Origin: Actinomadura coerulea
GTDB lineage: Bacteria; Actinomycetota; Actinomycetes; Streptosporangiales; Streptosporangiaceae
DNA: 64,000 bases
Direction of reading: 5' to 3'
NCBI RefSeq assembly: GCF_014208105.1
Contig: NZ_JACHMQ010000001.1
Span: forward strand, 2,790,001-2,854,000
The notes below the pieces were generated by a model, which saw only the letters and a program-made list of their open reading frames with translations, did not search any database and was not told the origin of the DNA. Made by a program: the position numbers and the translations under genes. Of the stretch, positions 16,346 through 24,706 are shown piece after piece. The first letter of the stretch is position 1. Each line of letters begins with the position of its first letter.

Positions 16346-17533
16346 TCAGGAGATCCGTTCGAGGACGGTCGCGTTCGCGAGGCCGCCGGCCTCGCACATG
16401 GTCTGGAGACCGCGGGTGCCGCCGGTCTGCTCCAGGTGGTTGAGCAGGGTGACGAAGAGGCGGCATCCGCTCGCGCCGAGCGGGTGGCCGAGCGCGATCG
16501 CGCCGCCGCGCGGGTTCAGCCGGGCGTGGTCGACCCCGAGTTCCTTGGCCCAGGCGAGCGGGACGGACGCGAAGGCCTCGTTGACCTCGAAGGCGTCGAA
16601 GTCGTCGAGCCGGAGGCCGGTGCGCTCCAGGATCCGCCGGGTCGCCGGGATGGGGCCGGTCAGCATCATCTCGGGGTCGTCGCCGACGACGGACGAGCCG
16701 GTGATCCGCGCGCGGGGGGTGAGGCCGAGCCGCTCGGCCTTCTCCGCGCTCATCAGCAGCACGGCCGCCGCTCCGTCGGTGAGCTGGGAGCTGTTCCCGG
16801 CGGTGACCGACCAGGTGCGGCCCGGCAGGAGGCCGGCGTAGTCCTCGGACTCGAAGACGGCCTTGAGCCCGGCGAGCCGTTCGACCGTGGTGGTCGGGCG
16901 GATGGTCTCGTCGGCGGTCACCTCGGTGCCGTCCGGAAGGGTGATCGGGACGATCTCTTCGTCGAAGCCGCCGGACACGGCGGTGGCCTGCGCCCGCCGG
17001 TGGGAGTCGGCGGAGAACCGGTCCTGCTCCTCGCGGGTGATGCCCCAGGTCTCGGCGACCCGCTCGGCGGCGACGCCCTGCGGGACCAGGCGGAAGCGCC
17101 CGGCGACGCCGGGACCCCACGGGTCCTGCTCGATGCGGGCGATGCCCATCGGGACGCGGCTCATCGACTCGACCCCCGCGGCGATGACGACGTCGTGCAT
17201 GCCCGTCGCGATGCCCTGCGCGGCGAACTCGATCGCCTGCTGCCCCGAGCCGCACTTGCGCTCGACCGTGGTGGACGGGACGTGGACGGGGAAGCCCGCC
17301 GAGAGCCACGCCATCCGGCCGGGTGTCGCGGACTGCTCCCCGGCCTGGCTGACGCACCCCACGATGACGTCGCCGACGATGCCCGGGTCGATGGACGTCC
17401 GCGAGACGAGGTGGGCGAGGGTCTGGGCGAGCAGCTCGACGGAGTGGAGGCCGCTCAGCGCGCCCCCCGGCTTGCCCTTGCCCATGGGGGTGCGGCACCC
17501 GTCGACGATGACGACGTCACGAAGCTCGGCCAT
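16346..17533 (-). CDS. Thiolase (acetyl-CoA C-acyltransferase)
   Basis: 395 residues. Nucleophile Cys94 in TTVERKCGSGQQA, VNEAFAS near 320, the general-base His in RGGAIALGHPLGASGCRLF, and the second catalytic Cys in MCEAGGLANATVLERIS. All thiolase catalytic residues are present. It cleaves 3-ketoacyl-CoA with CoA to acetyl-CoA (or propionyl-CoA) plus a shortened acyl-CoA. Operon order is ACAD 5, thiolase, SDR, ACAD 4, ACAD 3, a near-complete beta-oxidation set lacking only a hydratase. Confidence 0.9.
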   Translation of the reverse strand: MAELRDVVIVDGCRTPMGKGKPGGALSGLHSVELLAQTLAHLVSRTSIDPGIVGDVIVGCVSQAGEQSATPGRMAWLSAGFPVHVPSTTVERKCGSGQQAIEFAAQGIATGMHDVVIAAGVESMSRVPMGIARIEQDPWGPGVAGRFRLVPQGVAAERVAETWGITREEQDRFSADSHRRAQATAVSGGFDEEIVPITLPDGTEVTADETIRPTTTVERLAGLKAVFESEDYAGLLPGRTWSVTAGNSSQLTDGAAAVLLMSAEKAERLGLTPRARITGSSVVGDDPEMMLTGPIPATRRILERTGLRLDDFDAFEVNEAFASVPLAWAKELGVDHARLNPRGGAIALGHPLGASGCRLFVTLLNHLEQTGGTRGLQTMCEAGGLANATVLERIS

Positions 17534-17536
17534 GGC

Positions 17537-18772
17537 TCAAGCCTCCCTTCCGCCGGCGGCGGCCTTGCGCCGCGCCGGACGCTGGTCGAAGGAGCGGCCG
17601 AGCAGCTCGGCGGCGATACGGGTGCGCTGGATGTTGGGGGTGCCGCCGGCGAGCGCCCAGCCGTGCGCGTCCCGGTGCAAGCGCTCCAGGCCGTACTCCT
17701 CGGTGTAGCCGTTCGCGCCGTGCAGCATCATCGCCATGTCGGTGACGCGCTTGGCCATCTCGTTGGCGGCGCACTTGGCGAGCGAGACGTGCAGGGTGCT
17801 CGGGGTGCCGGCGTCGAGCCCGGCCACGGCGCGGTCGCGGAGCATGCGCACCGACTCGACCTCCAGGAGCATGTCCGCGAGGGTGACCTGGACCGCCTGG
17901 AACTCCGCGATGGGCCGGCCGAACTGCTCGCGCTCCTGAACGTAGGCGATGGTCTTGTCCAGGGCGGCCTGCCCCAGCGCGAGGCTCATCGTGGTGTTGC
18001 CCAGCCGTTCGATGGAGAACATCGAGAACAGGTCGCGGAAGCCGTCGGGGGGCCGGGCGACGATGTTCTCGACCGGGACCTCCACGTCGTCGAGGATCAC
18101 GTCCGCGGACGGCAGGCCCCGGAAGCCCATCAGCCGCTCGCGCGCTCCGAACGAGACGCCCTTGCGGTCGGCCTCGACGATCACGGCCCCGATGCCCTTG
18201 GCGCCCGGGAGGTCGTTCATCCGGCAGTAGACGAGGTAGCGGTCGGCGTCACCGCCGTTGGAGATCCAGCGCTTCAGGCCGCGTACCACGACGGTGTCGC
18301 CCTTGATCTCCGCGCGGGTGACCATGTCGGTGGCGGCCGATCCGGCGTCCGGCTCGGAGATGCCGATGGCCATCGCGTTGTCGCCGCTGATCACGCCGGG
18401 CAGGAAGCGCCGCTTCTGCTCCTCGGTGCCGAGCCGCACCAGGTGCTGCGCCGGTCCGACGTTGGCCTCGAAGACCTGGAAGGCCGCCGGCGGCCATACC
18501 TTGGCCAGCTCCTCGACCACGGCCAGGGCTTCGGCGAACGTTCCTCCGGCGCCTCCGTACTCCTCGGGCAGGGCGATGCCCAACCACCCGAGGGACCCCA
18601 GGTAGCGCCGCTCGTCATGGGTGATGACGGTCCGGTCGCGGTCCCACTGCTCGACGCGGGGGGCGTACCGCTTCTCCGCGACCTGGCGGGCGATCTCGCG
18701 CAGCTCGGACAGGTCGGTCTGCTGGCCGGCGGGGGCCGGGTCGGCCGGCCGCGGGTCGGATGTCGTGGTCAT
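17537..18772 (-). CDS. Acyl-CoA dehydrogenase (ACAD 5)
   Basis: 411 residues. Motifs: LPEEYGGAGGTFAEALAVVE, IGISEPDAGSAATDMVTRAE, VVRGLKRWISNGGDADRYLV, MGFRGLPSADVILDDVEVPV, MMLHGANGYTEEYGLERLHR, and the C-terminal LAGGTPNIQRTRIAAELLGR. FAD-dependent acyl-CoA oxidation. It is the first enzyme gene of the minus-strand beta-oxidation operon, 3 bp before the thiolase, and lies downstream of the ABC permease with a 114-bp gap, so the transporter and enzymes may form one transcript. Confidence 0.87.
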   Translation of the reverse strand: MTTTSDPRPADPAPAGQQTDLSELREIARQVAEKRYAPRVEQWDRDRTVITHDERRYLGSLGWLGIALPEEYGGAGGTFAEALAVVEELAKVWPPAAFQVFEANVGPAQHLVRLGTEEQKRRFLPGVISGDNAMAIGISEPDAGSAATDMVTRAEIKGDTVVVRGLKRWISNGGDADRYLVYCRMNDLPGAKGIGAVIVEADRKGVSFGARERLMGFRGLPSADVILDDVEVPVENIVARPPDGFRDLFSMFSIERLGNTTMSLALGQAALDKTIAYVQEREQFGRPIAEFQAVQVTLADMLLEVESVRMLRDRAVAGLDAGTPSTLHVSLAKCAANEMAKRVTDMAMMLHGANGYTEEYGLERLHRDAHGWALAGGTPNIQRTRIAAELLGRSFDQRPARRKAAAGGREA

Positions 18773-18886
18773 GCGCTGTGCTGCTTCCCCGTCTGCGGGA
18801 GTGCGGGACCGTCCCGGCGCTCGTCGTGGAGCGCGGGCAGGTCCTGCGTGATGGATGGGATGTGTGCGTTGCGGTGGCGGGCCGGG

Positions 18887-19759
18887 TCAGCGGCTCTGGG
18901 CGTACTCGCTGTCCGCCCAGCGCGACAGGCGGGAGCCGAGCAGCCCGACCAGTCCGCTGAACAGGACGCCGACGATCGAGATGGTCACGACGCCGACGTA
19001 CATCCGGTCGGGGACGAAGACCTGCCAGGCGTGCCAGGTGTAGTAGCCGAGGCCCTCGTGGGCGTTGACGAACTCGACGGCGATGACGAGCAGCATGGAG
19101 ATGCCCGAGGCGAGCTTGAGGCTGGAGACGATCTGCGGCGTGATCGCCGGGACGATCATCCAGCGGAAGCGCTGGCCGGGCGACAGGCCGTAGGATCGCG
19201 CGACCTCGTGGAACGCGGTGGGGATCATCATCGCGGCCGACAGCGTCGTGAAGGCGACGATGTAGAAGGTGCCGAGGGAGATGAAGACCAGCTTCGGCAC
19301 CTCGCCGAGCCCGAACAGGAGCAGGAACAGCGGCAGCAGCGCCAGCTTGGGGATGACGTAGAGCGCGCGGATCAGGGGCTCCAGCATCCAGCGCAGGACC
19401 TTCACCTGGCTCATCAGCAGGCCGATGAGGATGCCGGCCAGCGATCCGATGACGTAGCCGGTCACCAGCCGGACGATGGTGATCCTGAGCTCGGACCAGA
19501 GCAGCCCGCTCCGCAGGTCCTCCCCCGCCTTCGACCCCACCGCGCTCGGCTGGCTGAAGAAGCGGGAGTCGATCCAGCCCGATCGGGCCGAGATCTCCCA
19601 GGCGAGGAGCACGCCGACCGGGAGCACGAGGCCGAGCAGGAGGCGCAGGGCACCGTCGCGCCGCGCCTGGTCGGCCGCCGACCGCTGCTTGGGATCGGGC
19701 CGGCGCTCGACCCAGCCGTCCTCGTTCCGCGAGGCGCCCCGGTCCGTCTGCACGGTCAC
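18887..19759 (-). CDS. NitT/TauT-type ABC transporter permease
   Basis: 290 residues from a GTG overlapping the ATPase stop (GTGA). About six membrane segments: LGLVLPVGVLLAWEISARSG near 45, then VTGYVIGSLAGILIGLLMSQ, LALLPLFLLLFGLGEVPKLV, GTFYIVAFTTLSAAMMI and VTISIVGVLFSGLVGLLGSR. The EAA-like loop is EVARSYGLSPGQRFRWMIVP. SsuC/TauC family. It forms the membrane channel with the ATPase 5' of it; no binding protein is encoded alongside, and the lipoprotein at 3155 is the natural partner. Confidence 0.88.
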   Translation of the reverse strand: MTVQTDRGASRNEDGWVERRPDPKQRSAADQARRDGALRLLLGLVLPVGVLLAWEISARSGWIDSRFFSQPSAVGSKAGEDLRSGLLWSELRITIVRLVTGYVIGSLAGILIGLLMSQVKVLRWMLEPLIRALYVIPKLALLPLFLLLFGLGEVPKLVFISLGTFYIVAFTTLSAAMMIPTAFHEVARSYGLSPGQRFRWMIVPAITPQIVSSLKLASGISMLLVIAVEFVNAHEGLGYYTWHAWQVFVPDRMYVGVVTISIVGVLFSGLVGLLGSRLSRWADSEYAQSR

Positions 19760-20589
19760 TGGACGGCCCCCTCGGTCGCCTCGACGTCGTCCTTCAGGTC
19801 GGCCCAGAGATCCTCCTCCAGCCGAGCGAACTGCGGGTCCTTCCTCAGCGCCGCCGACCGCGGGCGCGCGAACGGGACGTCGACGATGCGGCGGACACGT
19901 CCCGGCCGGGCCGACATCAGGGCGATCCGGTCGGAGAGGAGGATCGCCTCGTCGAGGTTGTGGGTGACGAAGAAGACCGTGTGGCTGTGCTCGCGGACGA
20001 TGGCGAGCAGTTCCTCCTGGAGCACCTTGCGCAGTTGCGCGTCGAGCGCCGCGAAGGGCTCGTCCATCAGCAGGATCTCGGGCTCGACGACGAACGCGCG
20101 GGCCAGGGCGACGCGCTGCTTCATGCCTCCGGACAGGTTGCCCGGAAGCGCCTTCTCGAACCCGGCGAGGCCGACCCGCTCGATCCACTCCTGGGAGCGG
20201 CGGCGCGCCTCGGCGCGGTCCACACCGGCGGCGTCGAGCCCCAGGCGCACGTTCGCCTCGACCGAGCGCCACGGAAAGATCGAGTACTCCTGGAACACCG
20301 GGGCGCAGAGCGGGCGGTCCTGGTGTTCACGGCGGACCCGGACGACTCCGCCGGTGGGCTTCTGCAGCCCCGCGAGCACCCGCAGCAGCGTCGACTTCCC
20401 GCACCCCGACGGTCCGGCGACCGAGAGGAACTCGCCGCGGCCGACGGTCAGGTCGACGTCGTCGAGGGCGGCGACGTCCTCCCTGCCGCGACGACGGTAT
20501 CGGTAGGACAGCCCCTCGATGCGGATCTTGTCGGCGTTCGGCGCGACGCCGCCCGGCGGGGGCGACTCGGAGCGCACGGCCTCAGTCAT
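19756..20589 (-). CDS. NitT/TauT-type ABC transporter ATP-binding protein
   Basis: 277 residues. Walker A GPSGCGKST (59-67), Q-loop VFQEYSIFPW, signature NLSGGMKQRVALARAF, Walker B EILLMDEPFAALDAQ, H-loop FFVTHNLDEA. The sequence is of the SsuB/TauB type. It drives uptake of a small organic anion. The gene diverges from the luciferase-like oxidoreductase gene over a 125-bp region holding an AATTCGATT word shared with the iclR promoter. Confidence 0.9.
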   Translation of the reverse strand: MTEAVRSESPPPGGVAPNADKIRIEGLSYRYRRRGREDVAALDDVDLTVGRGEFLSVAGPSGCGKSTLLRVLAGLQKPTGGVVRVRREHQDRPLCAPVFQEYSIFPWRSVEANVRLGLDAAGVDRAEARRRSQEWIERVGLAGFEKALPGNLSGGMKQRVALARAFVVEPEILLMDEPFAALDAQLRKVLQEELLAIVREHSHTVFFVTHNLDEAILLSDRIALMSARPGRVRRIVDVPFARPRSAALRKDPQFARLEEDLWADLKDDVEATEGAVQ

Positions 20590-20619
20590 TGGGCCCCTCC
20601 CAGCATCGTCACGGCTATG

Positions 20620-20640
20620 AATTCGATTGAACGAAATCTG
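20620..20640. promoter_or_regulatory. Candidate regulatory site, ABC/LLM divergent promoter
   Basis: AATTCGATT at 20620 repeats exactly at 12095 in the iclR promoter. A short dyad TTCG-ATTGAA-CGAA overlaps it, in an A/T-rich stretch within otherwise GC-rich DNA. Probable binding site for the island's regulator; weaker than the other sites. Confidence 0.35.
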
Positions 20641-20714
20641 ATTACCCTGGTATGAATCATCTGGGTGATCCGAGGTTATGTCAAGGGCCGACGACCCGAC
20701 GGAGAGGAACGACC

Positions 20715-21662
20715 ATGCGCCTGTGCGCCAACTGGCTCCCGCTGTCCCCCGGCATGACCCGGGAGGTGGCCGCCCGGTGCGAGGCGGCCGGCCTGTGGGG
20801 CATCGGGATCGGCGACTCCCCCAACTACGGGGAGCTGTACTCCGCCTGCACAGACGCGCTCGGCGCGACGTCCTCCCTGGTCGTCAGCACCAGCGTGACC
20901 AACCCCGTGACCCGGCACTGGTCGGTGCACGCCAGCGCCGTGCGGACCCTGGCCGCCGCCCACCCCGGACGGTTCCGACTGGGGTTCGGCCGGGGCGACT
21001 CGGCCGTCCGCACCTTCGGCCTGAGGCCCGCGTCCCTGGCCGGCCTCGAAGACTTCGGACGCTCGGTGGCCGAGTCCGCGCGCGCGGCCGGCGTCGCCCC
21101 CTTCCTGCTCGTCGCGGCGAGCGGCCCCGCGACCGCGCGCAGCGCCGGGCGCGTCGCCGACGGCGTCATCGCCGGCGTCGGCGGGGACCCCGCCGCGCTC
21201 GGCACGATCCGCGAGCGCGCGCAGGAGTCCCGCGACGCGGCCGCCGCTCCGCTGGAGATCTGGGCCTCGATGCGGATCGCGATCGGACGGGACGACGACG
21301 AGGTGCGCGAACTGCGGCGGCGCCTCGTCCCGCGCGCGGTGAGCGCCTCGCACTTCGCCTTCGCGTCGACCTTCGAGGGCAAGAACGTGCCCGCGGAGTA
21401 CGCCGGCGTGCTGGCCGAGCGCTACGCGGCCTACGACTACGGCTCGCACGGCCGCTCCGGCGCGACCTCGAACGCGACGATGTTCGCGGACCGGCCCGAC
21501 ATCGAGGACTACCTGCTCGGCCGCTTCGCCGTCGTGGGGCGTGCGGACGAGTGCCGGGCCCGGCTGGAGGAGCTCTCGGCGCACGTCGACGGCGTCTACC
21601 TGTCGCTGCTCTTCGAGGACGCCCTACCCCAGATCGACCGGATCGGCGCGATGCTCGCATAG
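20715..21662 (+). CDS. LLM-class F420-dependent oxidoreductase
   Basis: 315 residues from the ATG after GGAGAGGAAC. TIM-barrel features of the luciferase-like family: MRLCANWLPLSPGMTREVAA, CEAAGLWGIGIGDSPNYGEL, and FRLGFGRGDSAVRTFGLRPA, where many family members have an F/LGxGxG cofactor loop. C-terminal LLGRFAVVGRADECRARLEE is also typical. Such enzymes use F420 or FMN for hydride transfer or oxygenation. First gene of a plus-strand unit with crotonase 3, ACAD 6 and LysR. Its small size and position opposite the importer suggest an early step on the imported compound. Confidence 0.83.
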   Translation: MRLCANWLPLSPGMTREVAARCEAAGLWGIGIGDSPNYGELYSACTDALGATSSLVVSTSVTNPVTRHWSVHASAVRTLAAAHPGRFRLGFGRGDSAVRTFGLRPASLAGLEDFGRSVAESARAAGVAPFLLVAASGPATARSAGRVADGVIAGVGGDPAALGTIRERAQESRDAAAAPLEIWASMRIAIGRDDDEVRELRRRLVPRAVSASHFAFASTFEGKNVPAEYAGVLAERYAAYDYGSHGRSGATSNATMFADRPDIEDYLLGRFAVVGRADECRARLEELSAHVDGVYLSLLFEDALPQIDRIGAMLA

Positions 21663-21731
21663 GCGCGGACGCCCCCGGGGTTCGGCGGCAGGTCTTGGTC
21701 GGCGAGCACCGCACCGCCCTTGAATGACGGC

Positions 21732-22526
21732 GTGAAACAGGAGAGCAGTCCCGGCGACGAGGTCCGACTCGCCTTCGAGGGGCCCGTGGCCACCATCACG
21801 ATCGACCGTCCGGCCGTCCGCAACGCGATGGACCGGAACGCCTGGACCGTCCTGGCCGACCACATGGAGGCGGTCGCCCGGTCGGACGCGCGCGTGCTGG
21901 TGCTCACCGGAGCGGGCGGCCACTTCTGCGCGGGCGCCGACACCTCGGCGCGGCGGCGCGCCGACCTGCACCCCCTGGACCGCCTCGGCCACGTCACCGC
22001 GCCACTGGTCGCCCTGCAAGAACTGCCGCTCCCGGTCGTGGCGAAGGTCGACGGCCCCGCCGTGGGCGCCGGCCTGAGCCTCGCGCTGACGGCCGACCTC
22101 GTCGTGGCCACGACCCGGTCCCGGTTCGGGACGGCCTTCGCGCGCCGCGGGCTGTCGCTCGACACCGGGTCGTCGTGGCTGCTGCCCCGGGTCGTCGGCC
22201 TGCAGGCGGCCAAGCGGCTGGCCTACCTGGCCGAGACGCTCGACGCGGAGGAGGCCCGCCGGCTCGGCCTGGTGACCTGGCTCGTCCCGCCCGGCGAGGC
22301 CGACGCGTTCACCGACGACCTGGCGCTGCGCCTCGCCGCGGCCCCGCCCGTCGCCGTCCGGCTCGACAAGGAACTGCTCGGCCGCTCCCACGAGCGGTCG
22401 TTCCGGGAGGCCGTCGCGGCCGAGAACGTCGCCCAGGTGGTCAACATCGGGACCGACTCCCCGACCGCGCGGGAGGCGCACGCCCGGGGCGAACGTCCCG
22501 TCTTCACCGGCCGCTGGCGCGGTTGA
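21732..22526 (+). CDS. Enoyl-CoA hydratase/isomerase family protein (crotonase 3)
   Basis: 264 residues from GTG 21732; a TTG at 21720 is an alternative, and neither has a clear ribosome-binding site. Crotonase motifs GHFCAGADTSARRRADLHPL, AVGAGLSLALTADLVVATTR and ARRGLSLDTGSSWLLPRVVG. Ser replaces the first hydratase Glu, and the second Glu position is also lost, with Asp in the LDTGSS turn. This pattern fits isomerase-like or other crotonase chemistry, as in crotonase 2. Linked to ACAD 6 after 29 bp. Confidence 0.83.
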   Translation: MKQESSPGDEVRLAFEGPVATITIDRPAVRNAMDRNAWTVLADHMEAVARSDARVLVLTGAGGHFCAGADTSARRRADLHPLDRLGHVTAPLVALQELPLPVVAKVDGPAVGAGLSLALTADLVVATTRSRFGTAFARRGLSLDTGSSWLLPRVVGLQAAKRLAYLAETLDAEEARRLGLVTWLVPPGEADAFTDDLALRLAAAPPVAVRLDKELLGRSHERSFREAVAAENVAQVVNIGTDSPTAREAHARGERPVFTGRWRG

Positions 22527-22555
22527 CCCGTCCCGAGCAACGAAGGAGACATGCG

Positions 22556-23701
22556 ATGCAGACGTCGATCTACCACGCGGAGCACGAGGCGTTCCGGAAG
22601 TCGGTGCGGGCCTTCCTCGCGAAGGAGGTCGTCCCCCACTTCCCCGACTGGGAGGCGGCCGGGTGCGTCCCGCACGAGGTCTACCAGAAGCTGGGGGACC
22701 TCGGCATGCTCGGCCTCCGCGTCCCGGTGGAGTACGGAGGCGGCGGCGAGGACGGCTTCCTCTACTCGTCGGTGTGGTCGGAGGAGTGCAGCCGGGCGGG
22801 CGTCTCGCTCGGCGGCGCGGCGACCCACATGAACCTCGTCATCCCCTACATCCTGCGGCAGGGGACCGAGGAGCAGAAGCGACGCTGGCTGCCCGACATG
22901 GCCGCGGGACGCCGGATGGGCGCCATCGCGATGACCGAGCCGGGCACCGGCTCCGACCTGGCCGGCATCCGTACGACGGCGCGGCTCGAAGGCGGCCATT
23001 GGGTACTGTCCGGCGGCAAGACGTTCATCACCGGCGGCATCAACGCTGACCTGGTGGTCGTCGTGGCCCGCACCAGCGAGCACGCCGACCGGCGGGTAGG
23101 CCTCTCCCTCCTCGTCGTCAACGCCGACAGCGAGGGCTTCGGCCGGGGGCGCAACCTGGAGAAGATCGGGCTCAAGGCCACCGACACGGCCGAGCTGTTC
23201 TTCGACGACGTCGCCGTCCCCGCGGACCACCTCCTCGGCGAGGAGGGCCAGGCCTTCCGCTACCTCGCGCACAACCTCGTGCAGGAGCGGCTCGGCATCG
23301 CCCTCGGCTCCCAGGTCTCGGCCGAGAAGGCACTGCGGATCACGGTCTCCTACGTCAAGGACCGCACGGCGTTCGGCCGCCCCGTGTCGTCCTTCCAGAA
23401 CACGAAGTTCGAGCTCGCGTCCTGCCACGTGGAGGTGACCGCCGGGCGCGCCCTGCTCGACCAGGCCATGCGCGCCCATGAGATCGGTGAGCTCACCGCC
23501 GCCGAGGCTTCCACGGTCAAGGTCTACTGCACCGAGACGCAGAACCGGGTGATCGACCGGTGCCTGCAACTGCACGGCGGGTACGGGTTCATGCGGGAGT
23601 ACGAGATCGCCCGCATGTACACCGACTCGCGCATCTCCCGGATCTACGGTGGCACCAACGAGGTCCAGCGCGTCATCATCGCCAAGTCGCTGGGACTGTA
23701 G
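22556..23701 (+). CDS. Acyl-CoA dehydrogenase (ACAD 6)
   Basis: 381 residues; ATG at 22556 preceded by GAAGGAGAC. Motifs: VPVEYGGGGEDGFLYSSVWS, IAMTEPGTGSDLAGIRTTAR, WVLSGGKTFITGGINADLVV, IGLKATDTAELFFDDVAVPA, LQLHGGYGFMREYEIARMYT, and RISRIYGGTNEVQRVIIAKS. A long-chain/branched ACAD type close to ACAD 3. The TAG stop is in frame with the following LysR gene, which starts only 15 bp later. Confidence 0.9.
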   Translation: MQTSIYHAEHEAFRKSVRAFLAKEVVPHFPDWEAAGCVPHEVYQKLGDLGMLGLRVPVEYGGGGEDGFLYSSVWSEECSRAGVSLGGAATHMNLVIPYILRQGTEEQKRRWLPDMAAGRRMGAIAMTEPGTGSDLAGIRTTARLEGGHWVLSGGKTFITGGINADLVVVVARTSEHADRRVGLSLLVVNADSEGFGRGRNLEKIGLKATDTAELFFDDVAVPADHLLGEEGQAFRYLAHNLVQERLGIALGSQVSAEKALRITVSYVKDRTAFGRPVSSFQNTKFELASCHVEVTAGRALLDQAMRAHEIGELTAAEASTVKVYCTETQNRVIDRCLQLHGGYGFMREYEIARMYTDSRISRIYGGTNEVQRVIIAKSLGL

Positions 23702-23716
23702 GAGCGGAGGCCGGTC

Positions 23717-24706
23717 ATCGAGCTGCAGCAGCTCCGCTACTTCGTCGCGGTCGCCGAGGCGCAGAGCATCAGCGGCGCGGGGACGGCCCTCGACGTCACC
23801 CAGTCGACCATCTCCCATGCGGTGCACGCGCTGGAGAAGGAGCTCGGCGCCGTCCTGTTCCACCGCACCGGGCGGGGCATGACGCTGACCTCGGCCGGTC
23901 ACGGCCTGCTCGGTCCCGCGCGCCGGATCCTGCGCGAGACCCGGCAGGCCGAGGCCGCGGTCTCCGCCGGACCGCGCCGCAGCGCGCCGCGGCTGGACAT
24001 CGCGGCGCTGCCGCCTGCGCTCAACGGCCCGCTGGCCGAGGTCGTGGCTGCGTTCCTACGGGCGAACCCCGAGACGGTCGTGCACGTCCACGAGCTCGGC
24101 TCGGAGCAGGAGGCCGTCGACGTGCTCGCCTCCGGCACGGCGGAGATCGTCGCGACCCGCCTCCCGCTCGACATCGGACACGCCGGCGACCGGCTCGCGA
24201 CGCTGCCGCTCGGGACGTACGACGTCTACGTCGCCCATCCGCCCGGGGCGGGACCGGCCGGCGCCGGCCACGGGCCGCCGATCGGTGTCACCGAGCTGCG
24301 CGACGTGCCGCTCGTCCTGATGCCGCCGCGTCCGACCCTGTCCGCCGGCATGGCGGCGGTGATCGAGGAGAGCGGCCCCCACCTCGTAGGGCGGGCGGTC
24401 GTCGGGCAGCAGGAGACGCGCACCGCCTGGATGCTGGAGGGCATCGCGGCGACGCTGCTCGGTTCGCGGCGGGCGGCGGAGGCGGAACGGCACGGAGCGC
24501 GACTTGCCCCGTTGCGCGGCGTCACCGGTCTCACGGTCGGTCTGGCGTGGGATCCCCGGACGGCGTCGCCGGTGGCGCGGCTCTTCGCGGCCTCCGCGTA
24601 CGCGGAGGCAACGCGATCTCCAGCAGCGCCCGCGCCGCCGGGGTCGGCGCCTCCGGGCGGCGGACCAGCCCGACCCGGCGGAACACCGGCGGATCCAGGG
24701 ACCTGA
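23717..24706 (+). CDS. LysR family regulator (pair 2, plus-strand member), AUC start
   Basis: 329 codons if it starts at ATC 23717. Between the in-frame TAG (23699-23701) and the conserved ELQQLRYFVAVAEAQSISG there is no ATG, GTG or TTG; ATC stands exactly where paralogues have their initiator, and CGGAGG lies six bases before it. Helix-turn-helix: TALDVTQSTISHAVHALEKE; effector domain from about 90 (LDIAALPPALNGPLAEVVAA). Paralogous to the LysR at 5228. The Ala/Pro/Gly-rich C-terminus (about 40 residues) overlaps the opposing LysR by 176 bp. Either AUC initiation, CTG 23723, a start-codon mutation or a sequence error; an internal ATG at 23822 would delete half of the DNA-binding domain. Confidence 0.75.
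   Translation: MELQQLRYFVAVAEAQSISGAGTALDVTQSTISHAVHALEKELGAVLFHRTGRGMTLTSAGHGLLGPARRILRETRQAEAAVSAGPRRSAPRLDIAALPPALNGPLAEVVAAFLRANPETVVHVHELGSEQEAVDVLASGTAEIVATRLPLDIGHAGDRLATLPLGTYDVYVAHPPGAGPAGAGHGPPIGVTELRDVPLVLMPPRPTLSAGMAAVIEESGPHLVGRAVVGQQETRTAWMLEGIAATLLGSRRAAEAERHGARLAPLRGVTGLTVGLAWDPRTASPVARLFAASAYAEATRSPAAPAPPGSAPPGGGPARPGGTPADPGT

Noticed and set aside
14330..20506. A 2058-codon plus-strand open frame
   Set aside because: It lies antisense to ACADs, SDR, thiolase and ABC genes with clear motifs. Its translation is His/Arg/Asp-rich and without domains, a usual artefact of high GC.
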